64,000 nucleotides of DNA from Cladorrhinum sp. PSN259 (taxonomy: Eukaryota; Ascomycota; Sordariomycetes; Sordariales; Podosporaceae): assembly GCA_033725935.1 (NCBI GenBank), contig MU867133.1, positions 87,558 to 151,557 of the forward strand. Reading direction: 5' to 3'. Shown in pieces: positions 1-9,613 of this stretch. A model generated the notes under the pieces. That model searched no databases, was not told where the DNA came from, and saw only the letters and a list, made by a program, of their open reading frames with translations. The translations under genes were made by a program, and so were the position numbers. Each line of letters opens with the position of its first letter. Within the stretch, counting starts at the first letter, position 1.

Positions 1-1884
1 GATGGTCCTGGGATCCCCTTCTAGTGAAAACTTGTTTGGAAGCTTCGCTAGAGTCATCCAGACAGCCAAGACTGAAAGCAGGCACAACGCAGCCAGGATG
101 TGTGCTGTTAGAGGTTGCACCAGGAAACGATCTCGAGAAATTGTTGCATATCCAGTGGCTACTCCTGATGCAGGCTCCATCAGCATGCTTCGGACAAGAA
201 ACGCAGCGTTCATGCGGTAGAAAGTGCGGGCGGATAGCTCAAGTGCTGTAGAATTGTATATTGAGTGTTTGTCTGGGTATGAGACACCACCGAGCGCCAT
301 CATTGCTGTGAGGAAAGTATCCATCGACCGCTCGATGCGCCACTCCTCAATGCCGACACCGGTATAATAGAACTCGCCCTCTTTTGCTGACATGAACGCG
401 AGTCTGAGATCGTCCCAGTGCTCGACATCTGCGCTTTGTGGGTTGGTATATGCGCTGACAACCGCATTGGCGATATCCCAGGCGTGAACACTTCCTAGAG
501 TTTTTGCCTGTGGTTTTTCGGCAGGCACAACTCGAGTGATATTTCTACTATCTCGGGTTACGTCAACGTCGATGATGTTGTATGTAGGTTTGCAAATCAA
601 CTGCTGGCCCGAACGAAGAGTTGCGTTGACTGGGTTGGTCTCCCAGACGTTGTACCATTCCTCACTCTCAGTTGTTAGGACGGTAACATCCAACTCCCAG
701 ACAACAAGTGCTAGCCGCCAACTCTCGAGGTCAGCCGAGTCAGTAACCCCTCCAGCCGACTTGCATTGTCCGGTCACTACAGCGCCGGCTTCCACCGGTA
801 CCGTCACTGGCGTGTTTCTGTTCGTTTCGTTGGAATTTAGCGGCGTTGAAAGGTTGAAAGCGCTGCCGGTTAGGACAAAATCGCAGCCAGGTATCTGCAG
901 TGTGAAATTGAGCATCAGTATACGAGGTCTGTCCTCATCGTTTGACACCACCCCATCTGCTGCCCACAGCTCGCTGGCTTCAAACCCGACCGTCGTGGAA
1001 AAGCTGCTCAGTGTTGCCGGCTGACATTCAAGATCATTCGTCATGCCCTCGACCGTGGCGTGAAGTTCCTCAACTTCTGAGGTAGGTGTCTGAACTGATT
1101 GATAGACAATGTAGTCGCTCGAAATCCCGGCGGGGTATTGCATACGGTACCGCTTGAGGCCAATGGCGTTGTAAAGAGATAGCAACCCGAAATTGCCGAG
1201 ACGAGAAGAATCGTCAACGAACTTGGCAGGGCTCTCCACTGGTATTTTGAATCCAACCGGGGTGAAGTTGACCAGAGAGGGTGCGAAAACAATCATGATG
1301 ACCAAGAGGAGCGATACAAATGTTGTCGCAGCCACGATAGAATCCTGATTTCGCATGGCCTCGAAGGGAACCGTGAACGAGAAGGAAGAGATGTAGTCCA
1401 GAAGCAATGCCTTTCTCATGTCTATCTCAGTTTTTGCTTCCCGAAGTCGCGTCCATGGAATTGAAACGCGGGAAAGAAAGTCAACGATTGCCCACACGGC
1501 AGATATCAAGGTCATAATGACCATTGGCCCATAGGTCCAGACGTAGTTTAGTTTGATATTGTAAACTGCCGTTGCGAGCCCCTTTCGCTTCTCGGAAACG
1601 ATGAACAAGGCCTCAATGGCGACACCCATGAGGATGAAGATTGCCATGAACGCGTACAGAGCGCGCCTCTGAAGAAAGAAGGGCCGCCATGGGTTGGGAG
1701 AGATGTCGGAATCATGTCGAATATCGCAGCTCAAGGTAGATTCGTTGGCTCGCTTGAAGATTGGCGATGTCTCTTTCCCGTTGATGCTCCAAGTACCTGT
1801 GTCGGGAGACTGGACAGAGTCGGTTTCTGAGAAAGATCCCTGGCGAGTTCGCTGGTAGTCGGGCTTGGGGATGTCGAGCCACAT
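1..1884 (-). CDS. DUF3433-family multi-pass membrane protein (5' part, truncated by window edge)
   Basis: One frame on the minus strand is open from about 2157 to base 1 without a stop, so the gene continues off the left edge. I place the start at the ATG at 1884-1882, with A at -3; an in-frame ATG at 2016 is the alternative. After a polar N-terminus (DIPKPDYQRTRQ) comes PNPWRPFFLQRRALYAF, then membrane segments near 1680-1620, 1550-1490 and 1320-1270. The stretch between the second and third, including IPWTRLREA and RKALLLDYISS, is typical of fungal DUF3433 proteins. A large extracytoplasmic-looking domain with several N-x-S/T sites follows (about 1270-110). Another hydrophobic segment (HILAALCLLSVLAV) and LPNKFSLEGDPRTI come just before the edge. 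Members usually carry two such repeats, so the second half should lie outside. Biochemical function is unknown. Family call confident from pattern; start less so. Confidence 0.8.
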   Translation of the reverse strand, partial: MWLDIPKPDYQRTRQGSFSETDSVQSPDTGTWSINGKETSPIFKRANESTLSCDIRHDSDISPNPWRPFFLQRRALYAFMAIFILMGVAIEALFIVSEKRKGLATAVYNIKLNYVWTYGPMVIMTLISAVWAIVDFLSRVSIPWTRLREAKTEIDMRKALLLDYISSFSFTVPFEAMRNQDSIVAATTFVSLLLVIMIVFAPSLVNFTPVGFKIPVESPAKFVDDSSRLGNFGLLSLYNAIGLKRYRMQYPAGISSDYIVYQSVQTPTSEVEELHATVEGMTNDLECQPATLSSFSTTVGFEASELWAADGVVSNDEDRPRILMLNFTLQIPGCDFVLTGSAFNLSTPLNSNETNRNTPVTVPVEAGAVVTGQCKSAGGVTDSADLESWRLALVVWELDVTVLTTESEEWYNVWETNPVNATLRSGQQLICKPTYNIIDVDVTRDSRNITRVVPAEKPQAKTLGSVHAWDIANAVVSAYTNPQSADVEHWDDLRLAFMSAKEGEFYYTGVGIEEWRIERSMDTFLTAMMALGGVSYPDKHSIYNSTALELSARTFYRMNAAFLVRSMLMEPASGVATGYATISRDRFLVQPLTAHILAALCLLSVLAVWMTLAKLPNKFSLEGDPRTI

Positions 1885-3072
1885 CCTTGTGGCGGTGGGG
1901 TTGCTCCTATGGTTAGGTGAGCATACTGGTCGGTAGATAACGCGACGCAAAGGAGCAAGCTCTGAGTTGTGAAAAATGAGAATAGTTCTATAGTCCATGC
2001 GATATAGCGCAAGCATGGAGACGTTACACAGGACTACGCCGTAGGGCGGTTTGATACCCCTGAAAATCCTAGATAGGTTTAACCACTTTGAGAGTGTTTT
2101 GCGGGTGAAACGGCACAAGCGAGATTCATGATTCCAAGCACCCACTGCATTGATGATCTAGCGTTGTATCGCTGCTTCTTGGCGCGCATCTCAAGGCCGT
2201 GGGGCTCAGGCTGTGATTGGATGCTCGTCTATGGTCAGGGTCTCGGTCAACCGTCGGTGGCAACTGCAAGGAACCGACAATTTTGTGCAACGAATAACAG
2301 GCGGTTAAATGGCCGGATTGCGGCAAAGCAAGAGACCCCAAGAAACCGGATGGTGAGAGAGCGAAAAGAAGCTTGGTGATGGGAAGTGGAAGCCGAAGGT
2401 CAAGGTTCCAGAAGAAGCGGGAGATGTGGAGCTCGGCAAAAGGTTATGTTCCTTCCTCTCTGTGCTTTTCTAAATTTCAAGATTGTCCTTTGATAGTATT
2501 AGGGATTCAAAACTAAGCTAGGAACCTTCGCTTTGCTGTACCAATTTTTAGAGTTTTCTTCTTCGAACAGATGGTAAGTAACTGTTTAGATGGAAAATAG
2601 GGAAATGCCAAATGTCGGTTTGTTCATGGAACCTGCCATAAAAGCCGGATCCCATTCCAAAACCACATGCACCTTCCTTTGCCAGGTTTCTTGATCACAT
2701 TCTGAACTCAAATTTGAATTTCACCTTTGCCCAAAAACCAAATCAATCAGAAACGACCTGGGATTTGAACAAGGAACAAGACACGCAACTAGACAAGACA
2801 CAACAAACTGACTAAGGTACGGCACAATTCTCAAATTGAAACGCATGTATGTATATATGTACACCTAGACAACTGAAACAACAAGAGACGGCAAATTTAT
2901 ACATAGGTGGCAGGTCTACGCGCCAGTTCCTTTTATCTTGTCCTTTTCCGCGCTCAGCAGAACTAGCCGATCCGTCTCAAGTGTTTTCGTTCCCCGAGCC
3001 TCCATCACGACGCTGCTTTTTTTATACCGATCCTAACAACACCACGAGACTTTGAGCAAAGACCGCAACAGC
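1885..3072. other. Intergenic region between DUF3433 gene and GH6 gene
   Basis: No coding frame of convincing quality is visible on either strand. The part next to 1884 should hold the promoter and leader of the DUF3433 gene, and the part next to 3072 should hold the 3' UTR of the GH6 gene. Nothing else recognised. Confidence 0.6.
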
Positions 3073-4319
3073 TTAGAAAGAGGGCTTGGCGTTCTGGAGG
3101 AGCTCCTCAAAGTAAGCCTGGTTCCACTGGCCGGCCTCGGGGGAGGGCTGGTAAGCATCCTCCTTGCCGCAGAAGCTGTCGTAGCGGGTAGCGGAGCTGT
3201 CGCTGGTACCATCAGACTCGCCACCGGGCTTGACCCAGACAAAGGCATCGGCAATCTCGAGGCCGGTGCTGGAGGTGGGGCGGACACCGAAGCCGGCGCC
3301 CTTGACGTTGCACCAGTTACCCCACTCCTGGCGGAGGCCGGTGACAGCGTTGCGGCCGGTATCGACGATGGCGTGGTTGGGCATGCCGGCCGTCTTGAGG
3401 CGGGCACTGAAGGTGGTGACGTAAGTCTTCTCGTTCTGGCACGCGTTGTACTTGGCATCAGATGCCTTGGAGAACTCGCCGGGAGACAAATCCCACGCGT
3501 TCCAGCCGGCCACGTTGGTGGCAAAGCCACGGAACTGCTTGGGGGAGCCGGCGGCCTTGTAGGCCTTGGCGAGCTCCTCAGCACCGGGCTTGAGGTTGGC
3601 GTCCCAGCCGAGCCAACCGCCGTGGCCAGCATCGATGTACTGGACGACGTTGGGAAGGTTGAGGGTCTTGAGGGCATAAGCCACACCCTCACGGTACCCG
3701 GACGCGGAGTCCTTGCAGGCCTGCACGTCGGCGTTGGTGACAAGGTTGGGAAGCGAATCAGGCTCGATGAGGAGAGCGAAGGCGGTGTTGCTGTGCTTCT
3801 TGAGGAGGCCGGCAATCACTGCGTTTATTGTCAGTATGTTTTTCAAGATACTCAGGACTGCATGTTGTTTCACTCACCATCGATATATTCCTTCTTGTAG
3901 CGGCTGATCTCACCAACCTTCAGCTCACCGTTGGAGGCCTTGGCGGCGCAGTCACGGCCGGGGAGATCGTAGATGACCAGACCGAGGATCTCGTTGCAGG
4001 GAACATCGGCAACGGCGGGCTCGAACTTGCCAATGTTCTCGATGGTATCGAGCCAGAGGAAAGAACCAACATTGGCGACCTTGGCGGCCTTGTCGGCGAG
4101 GCTTGAGTCGGAGAGCTGACTGACGGCGGCCTCGACCTCGGCGCGGTAGAAGTTGTTGGCGTGGAGGTTATACTTCTTCCAGACGTTGGTGCTGGCGTCG
4201 AGGGTGACGGCCGAAGAGCAACCAGCCTGTCTCTTGGAGGGCTGCTCCTTGGTGGTTGCCGAGGGAGCGGCAACGGCAGTGGCGGCGAACGCCAGGGTAG
4301 CGGACTTGGAGAACTTCAT
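3073..4319 (-). CDS. Glycoside hydrolase family 6 cellobiohydrolase (exoglucanase), no CBM
   Basis: Two exons: 4319-3878 and 3818-3073, intron 3877-3819 (59 nt, GTGAGT..CAG), giving 395 aa. It begins with a signal peptide (MKFSKSATLAFAATAVAAP) and a Lys-Arg processing site (about 29-30). GH6 enzymes release cellobiose from the non-reducing ends of cellulose. The signatures are clear: YDLPGRDCAA (117-126) with the Asp equivalent to Trichoderma Cel6A D175 at about 123; LLIEPDSLPNLVTN with the catalytic acid (D221 equivalent) at 168; DAGHGGWLGW; and WVKPGGESDGTSDSS. Cysteines expected to form the two conserved disulfides are present (DCAA, VQACKDS, NWCNV, DSFCG). There is no N-terminal CBM1, so this is the short, catalytic-domain-only type. 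At the usually free cysteine of fungal CBHII (PGGECDG) this protein has Ser. Secreted; probably under carbon control. Confidence 0.95.
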
Positions 4320-4453
4320 ATTGGGCACTGAGGAGCACACTTGCAGCTGAAGTATAGGGCCTGAGGACAAGATTCTTTTCTTTCGACATTCGGGGGGTGG
4401 GTGGCTCGTCTTTATACCAGGCAGAACCTTCTCTTGGCCATATTGTGGTGGCG

Positions 4454-4469
4454 CCCCCCCCCCCCCCCC
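4454..4469. repeat. C16 homopolymer (G16 on the GH6 sense strand)
   Basis: An uninterrupted run of 16 C lies 135-150 bases upstream of the GH6 start codon. It is seen directly. It could be length-variable, and a G16 run on the sense strand could affect promoter structure. Confidence 0.9.
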
Positions 4470-4828
4470 AACCTGAGTCCCATCGAGAGTCAACCCGGAG
4501 ACAGAGTCGCCATGACCATCCTCTCGAACCGTCACACGCCTTGACACGGATCGAGAGGCCCTGCAATCAGGAACACAGGGCCGCCACTGACCAGTGGCTC
4601 GGCCAGGAACCTCCGAAGAAAGGCTTGAGCCGCGCCGAGTAGTGGCCGTTGGGATATAGGGTGCGGGGCTCCTGTTGAGTGCCGAGAAAGTCGAGTGGAC
4701 AGGCGCCTAGATTCGAATCTGGCATTTCATATACGACTTCATTTACGCTCAGGCGACGACCGCCGGGCCGACTGTGGATTGGTGGAACGGCTAGACAAGC
4801 GGCTGCGATTGCGATTTGCGAGCAGAAT

Positions 4829-4965
4829 GTGGGGAAAGGGCACGTCTAGGAGACCCTCTTTGGGCAATCTGGGGTGTTATTCCATATGCTCCCCTTGCAG
4901 CCACTACCGCCAGCTTGTGGAGAAAAGCTGACGATCCTTCCCATAAGACAGTGGGGGACCTGGGG
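4829..4965. promoter_or_regulatory. Candidate carbon-catabolite-repressor (CreA/CRE-1, SYGGRG) sites upstream of GH6
   Basis: Four matches to SYGGRG fall within 137 bases: GTGGGG at 4829-4834, CTGGGG at 4869-4874, GTGGGG at 4951-4956 and CTGGGG at 4960-4965, about 510-650 bases upstream of the GH6 start. Fungal cellulase genes are classically repressed by CreA/CRE-1 through such sites. The motif is short and occurs by chance often, so this is only a plausible cluster. Confidence 0.25.
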
Positions 4966-6754
4966 GGCTCCGAGCCGCCAATATGCGGAGGACGGAGCAG
5001 AGCAAGCTCGCCAGATTGTTCGCGGTTGGATGAATATGGTATCGAGGCATGGTGCCATCGAGTCCCTGCTCAGATGATCAATGGCAAAGAAATGAAGAGG
5101 CATGACCCTGGAAGGGTCCGAGGTGGCAACATCCGTGATTGGGTTTGTCTTGTTCCCTCAGAAGTGCCGTCAAATATCTGGAACTAACAAATATGTTTAA
5201 CAATATTGTATGCAAGATCCCCTCACACCACAGATTCGGGACTTGGTTTCATCACTCAAGAATGCGGGGTCTCCACAATCTGGGGAAGAAGGTGTGGTTA
5301 CGTTTCTCCTCCTTGCCCACATTCCCCCAAGGTTGCGGTATCCATATGTCGTGTCGTTTCCAGGCGTTGGATTTACCAAGCTGCCTTTGATGGCTAAAGT
5401 ACGCCAATGGTCTGAAACAGAGCTCCATCATTTGCTGGTTGCCGTTATAGTGCCCGTCCATTAAGCCGCAGATTATTAGCCGGGAGCGGTCCAGAGCCAC
5501 GGGAACAAGGGCAGACATTGTGACAGACAACTAACATCTCCCGCGCCAATACAAGCACTTTTGACTCCTCGGCTAAAGCCTTGTACCGGAGGTTTTTTAT
5601 TCACGCTTTCTCCAACTCACTCTTTCGGCTGGTCATTGCCGGCGCGGAGCTACCTACCGTTGTGTTTGTTATGGGTGTGGAATGAGACGAAACGGGAATG
5701 GTCATTTGAATGCAAGAGGGAATTGTTAATACACGCGCGCGCATATCTGTTGCTCATTGCCCGTCGATCTTTATGAGGTGGCAGGGGTAATGTTATATGA
5801 ATTCGGAACAGATGCATGAAGGGATCCGAAATGGGAACAACAACACATCATGCGCCACTGGACCCATTCTGGATGTGGCACCACATCATCCCGCCACCGA
5901 GAGAACCAGAGATGAGCCACCAATGGGTAGTGAAACCGGTAGTCGAGGTCGGGTATGAGCAGTATAATGAGGTAATTAGAGTGATGATGTCGTGTTACCT
6001 GGAAGGGTGCTTGCACATCACACCAAGAGCAACGCGATTACAGGTAGATCTTTGGCTGATTGCCATCCCGTCCTGTTGAGTTGCTTTGGTGCTACTCTTC
6101 GGAACTCGGGAGGCATTGACGAGAGACAACGAACCCATACTGTGTATGGGCGAGCATGTTTTTGTGAACTTGACCCGGAATTGGAAGACCGGAGAGGGTG
6201 ATCAAAGTTGATTAAATCTGCGTGGTTTGTGTGGGTGGGCTTGAGGTTTTTTTTTTTTTCTTGGAACCGAGAGACTCTACTCGTATCCAACTTTCAAACT
6301 TGGACTTGAAAGTATATGATCAGCATGAAGAGCTTGGAATCAACAGTGAGCTGTTGCTTTTGTTTTGTTTTCGCATTCACAACTTGCGCTCGTTGACAAA
6401 ATCATATTTACTTGTATCCAGTGACAGCCTCATATCGGCCCCGTACCTATCACAATTGTGGTAATTTGTTATGATTTGATTGAAAACTCTTAACATTTTA
6501 TCTGTTCTCGCAGTAATAAGCTTTAAAAGACCGGGATGAAACTGCAAACAAGGGCTCATAGACCGGTATTTGGGTGACAAAAACCTTGGCTTAACTTGCG
6601 GGTTATCAACCTTTTACGAAAGAGAACGACAATCTAAGTCTGATATTTAATAAGTTTTCAATTAAAGACGAGTTTGTGGTCTCGAAAACAACAGAGGTGA
6701 GCGGGAATTAGAGCAGAGGGTTTGAAAAGTAAGATTTTTTTTATACCATGCCGA

Positions 6755-6760
6755 AATATA
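6755..6760 (+). promoter_or_regulatory. TATA-like element of the 5S rRNA gene
   Basis: AATATA lies at -31 to -26 relative to the first base of the 5S sequence. Neurospora 5S genes are known to need a TATA element near this distance in addition to the internal promoter. Confidence 0.55.
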
Positions 6761-6785
6761 ACCCAAACTTCCCCTTAGCACAATC

Positions 6786-6904
6786 ACATACGACCATACC
6801 TTCAAGAAAACTCGGCATCCCGTCCGCTCTGCCCTAGATAAGCTTGTGAGGGCCAGACTAGTACCCAGGTGGGTGACCACTGAGGAATCCCTGGTGTTGT
6901 ATGT
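6786..6904 (+). rRNA. 5S ribosomal RNA gene (solitary, divergent copy)
   Basis: The 119-nt sequence starts ACATACGACC and ends GTGTTGTATGT, the classic Pezizomycotina 5S termini, which pair as helix I (9 or more pairs). Internal conserved blocks are present: CCCGTCCGCTC, and GGGTGACCAC followed by GAATCCC. The rest differs from the commonest Neurospora-type 5S as I remember it, but the differences keep pairing. CCTTCAAG near the 5' end pairs with CTTGTGAGG (one bulge) as helix II, and CCAG after the hinge pairs with CTGG before the 3' arm. A TATA-like box lies upstream and a T7 run marks the 3' end. In filamentous ascomycetes 5S genes are dispersed rather than in the rDNA repeat, so a lone copy is expected. 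It may be a divergent functional isotype or an early pseudogene; preserved pairing favours function. Confidence 0.88.
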
Positions 6905-6910
6905 TTTTTT
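6904..6910 (+). terminator. RNA polymerase III terminator of 5S gene (T7)
   Basis: Seven consecutive T begin at the last base of the 5S sequence, the standard Pol III stop signal. Confidence 0.8.
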
Positions 6911-7591
6911 GCTCTATTTATTTTGTTGGGTCCACTACAAATTCTATATCGACATTTACTGTAGAGGTGGATCTTTGGACTCTCACTCAAACAGTTCTGT
7001 TTATCTATTTTTATTACAGGATTATGGTGAAACATTTGTGTTTTGGTTGCTTCGTATCTCTGGCTTGTGGTATTTGATGTTGATTATTGTAGGCGAGGTT
7101 AATAAATGGATTGGTTCGAGGTTGCTCCGTTCTTCGCCGGGTTAATATTCAGGATCTCTTGCTTATCCTACCTTCACATTGCAACTTTGAAGCCGAAAAA
7201 AGAGTCTAAAAAAGAATTGAGATAGATCTTAGCAGTTCGATCATTATGATTGTGAGGGCTTCGGTATCGACAGTAAATGAATTATAAGAGTGTGACTGCG
7301 AAGAAAGACCTCTACATGAATTTGTTTGACCTTGTCAATATTCTCAAGCTTTAACTTGAATATTACGTCTATTTCATGTTTGGAAAACCAAGGGGAAAAC
7401 GAATTCAAGTATGTAAGAGATCAACGAACGGCGTACTTGAGAATAAAACTCACCATCTCTTTCTCTCATGACCAGCGGTTTCCCGTTTAGGGACGAATTC
7501 CATCTCTGGTCATCTCTGCAGTCTGCACCAGCTGTTGTAATCACTAGTATCCTTACAAAGATTTCGGCAGCTTGACTAGGTAAGAGCGCCG
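6911..7591. other. AT-rich spacer without gene
   Basis: There is no convincing coding frame. The sequence is visibly AT-rich up to about 7480. It could be a degraded repeat, but no terminal repeats or transposase remnants were recognised. Confidence 0.5.
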
Positions 7592-8273
7592 ACCAAAATT
7601 ATTACAGCTCTCGCCTTTGCCCTCGCGGGCAAGGTCAGCACCGCCCAAACACTCAACAAATCCCTGATTAACCCTGCCTTCAACGACCTCGGCCAAACCA
7701 ACCCCTCCAACAATACCTCAAACCCCCATTCTACACACCCACCAAGTGGTCCTGGCCCCGATCCCGCTCCGGTGTAAACAAATCGCGGAGCAGAAAACTT
7801 GAACTAGTATGTTGCCTACGACATGGAAGTCTACTAATACCAACGTGACCTACAACCCCCTGTATCCTCTGCCGCAACAACAAATCCCCACCGCCAGGGC
7901 CTAGATATTCGAGCGCTTCGGTTGTTGCTGGGCGGAACGAGGAATTACATTCGGCACGCAATCCTCCTCCCCATCACCGGAGGCACCCCACGCGTACACA
8001 TTCTCAGGAGACCTCGGAGACACGGTCATCTTCGAAGACGCGTCACACACGGGTAACGCCCAGACGCTCTGGGTGCACGAGGCCGCTCACTCGCTCGACT
8101 GGCACCACAATCAGTTTTCTGCCTCGCAAACGTGTTGCGGGACTGTTGAGTCCAGCATGGGACTGGCCGCTCGGGATTCTGGAGCTTGCAATGGGATCCC
8201 AAATAAAATTTCGGCCCGAGGTGTTGAGGAGCGTGGGTTTGAGGGTTTGACCAAGTGCAGTTTGAACTACTAG
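7592..8273 (+). pseudogene. Decayed secreted HEXXH zinc-peptidase-like gene
   Basis: GC-rich coding-like sequence stands out from its AT-rich surroundings. It begins like a signal peptide (TKIITALAFALAGKVSTAQTL) but the initiator is ACC, not ATG. Homology-like segments then sit in different frames: INPAFNDLGQTNPS, FYTPTKWSW, CKQIAEQ, AYDMEVY followed by a stop, CRNN, and finally an open frame from about 7950 to the stop at 8271-8273. That last frame contains AYTFSGDLGDTVIFEDASH and WVHEAAHSLDWH; the HEXXH zinc-binding motif is at 8076-8090. At least two frameshifts and two in-frame stops interrupt it, and no single intron arrangement fixes them all. It may belong to a secreted fungal family sometimes annotated as conidiation-specific protein 13; that assignment is from memory and weak. 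The intact C-terminal frame could in principle still be expressed but lacks a leader. Confidence 0.6.
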
Positions 8274-8553
8274 AGCTCAGGTTGCCAGTGGACTTTGCTG
8301 TGGCCAGGGGCTGCAAGTTTACTACATAAGTATGTTTAGAAGCAGGTCATACCTGAATCCCATGCCGCTGATTGGAACAAGACAAACTTCTGTGGTTCTT
8401 TGAAATTCCAGACCGCCTTATAATGGATATCTTATCACTGAAAGAGTAAACTGCTCTGCTGTATGAGGAGGAGATGTCGTTATTGGCCGGAGACGACTGA
8501 TGCACTCGCCTACTCGCATTCTTGACCGCTATACTTTAGATAGGTGAGTGAAT

Positions 8554-8654
8554 GGTTGCGTAGCCCAGTGATTAAGGCATCTGCTTTACAATAAAACACT
8601 CAGAGTGTCCAAGTATCCCGCAGAGGATCGCAGGTTCGATCCCTGCCGCGATCA
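8554..8654 (+). tRNA. tRNA-Val(UAC) with 28-nt intron
   Basis: The 5' exon is 8554-8590, the intron 8591-8618 and the 3' exon 8619-8654, for a 73-nt mature body with discriminator A. The acceptor stem is GGTTGCG/CGCGATC with seven pairs, two of them G-U. The anticodon stem is TCTGC/GCAGA, the anticodon TAC at 8587-8589, and the T arm GCAGG-TTCGATC-CCTGC carries a perfect B box. The intron sits after position 37 and contains GTA complementary to the anticodon plus a small CACT/AGTG hairpin, as expected for splicing-endonuclease recognition. CCA is not encoded. In the D loop (AGTGATTAA) the normally invariant G19, which pairs with C56, is A, which also disturbs the A box. It may be a functional variant or a copy beginning to decay. 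Confidence 0.85.
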
Positions 8655-8659
8655 TTTTT
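8655..8659 (+). terminator. RNA polymerase III terminator of tRNA-Val (T5)
   Basis: Five T directly follow the discriminator base, a minimal but typical Pol III stop. Confidence 0.7.
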
Positions 8660-9613
8660 GCACTTCCCGTCTTCGCGTAGAATATCATCTAATCTCTATA
8701 CCTCTTGAAAAGATAGGACAGCATTCTTCGCATGATCAAGATTACGAGGAACCTGTTCAAGGGGGAGGGTCTAAAAATGGGTGCGCCCGGGTCTCAACAA
8801 TATCGGAATCCGCAGGAATCCCTTCAGGGGCTGGCGCAAGATATTCTTTCCAGGTCGAGAATTATTATACCTCAACATTTTTAAGCTTTAATAGCAAATC
8901 TCAAGATCATCTACAGCACCCAGTTACTTTGACGAATTGCTTGCACAAGCTCCAGTGAAACTAAGATTCAGCATGTACAGAGGCTCATCCGATCTTCTAA
9001 GTGCAGCGTATCATCAAGCACACTGGTCTTTGCACCACCCACCACCTCCGCTCTTGACAACTCTGACCGGTCGAGCCGGTCGCAAAAACTGACAGCGACA
9101 TCATGTTACAGCAGGTGACCGGTGCACTAAAGCCCACCTTTTCCTAGGTCTATGAAGCCAGCCCACTTCTTTCTCTTGCACATCAAAGACTACCAATGCA
9201 ACAGTATTGCCAGCCAGCCTTCGGTTCCCCCCATACATCATGAAGGCTTAACGACCGAATCAACCACGACATGGCCGTACGTAGAGGCCTTGGGAGATGA
9301 GGAAAGTTAGAAGGAGAGTGAAATTCCAGGCGAGAAGGGAGCAGAGACCGAGAGATTGCAGGTGAAATGGAATTTCGCTTTTTTATGCAAAGAGGTTCTT
9401 TGCTCACTTGAGTTGGTGAATCAATGGAGTTTATTTCCTTGGAACGGAGGCCTAGCTCAAGAAGCACATTAGCTACGCTACTGTACTTTCGGAAAAGGCA
9501 TATATCATGTTTGGGAAATGTTCGAAATACGGGCGTACAGGTGAACCAGGGAGAATTGGGCTAGGGCCTTTGACTTGCTTGAACTTGTTTCAGAGCTTTT
9601 TGTTGTAGACTAA
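8660..9613. other. Intergenic region, nothing recognised
   Basis: No coding or RNA gene is supported. The last part probably contains the 3' UTR of the minus-strand DMAC1-like gene. Confidence 0.5.

Larger units (their letters stand above)
4320..6754. other. Gene-free stretch: GH6 promoter, then unassigned DNA
   Basis: The first 600-700 bases are the upstream region of the GH6 gene. They hold a C16 homopolymer and several CreA-type GC motifs, listed separately. From about 5200 to 6750 I see no gene on either strand. Composition becomes AT-richer after about 6240, with a T13-like run near 6248. Confidence 0.6.

Noticed and set aside
3052..3900. A 282-codon plus-strand frame rich in Gly/Ala/Leu
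   Set aside because: It lies antisense to the GH6 gene and shows no family resemblance; high GC at third positions keeps the opposite strand open.
6260..7480. AT-rich stretch considered as a RIP-mutated transposon
   Set aside because: No terminal repeats or transposase remnants are visible and the 5S gene inside is well preserved; a RIP index calculation would be needed and could not be run.
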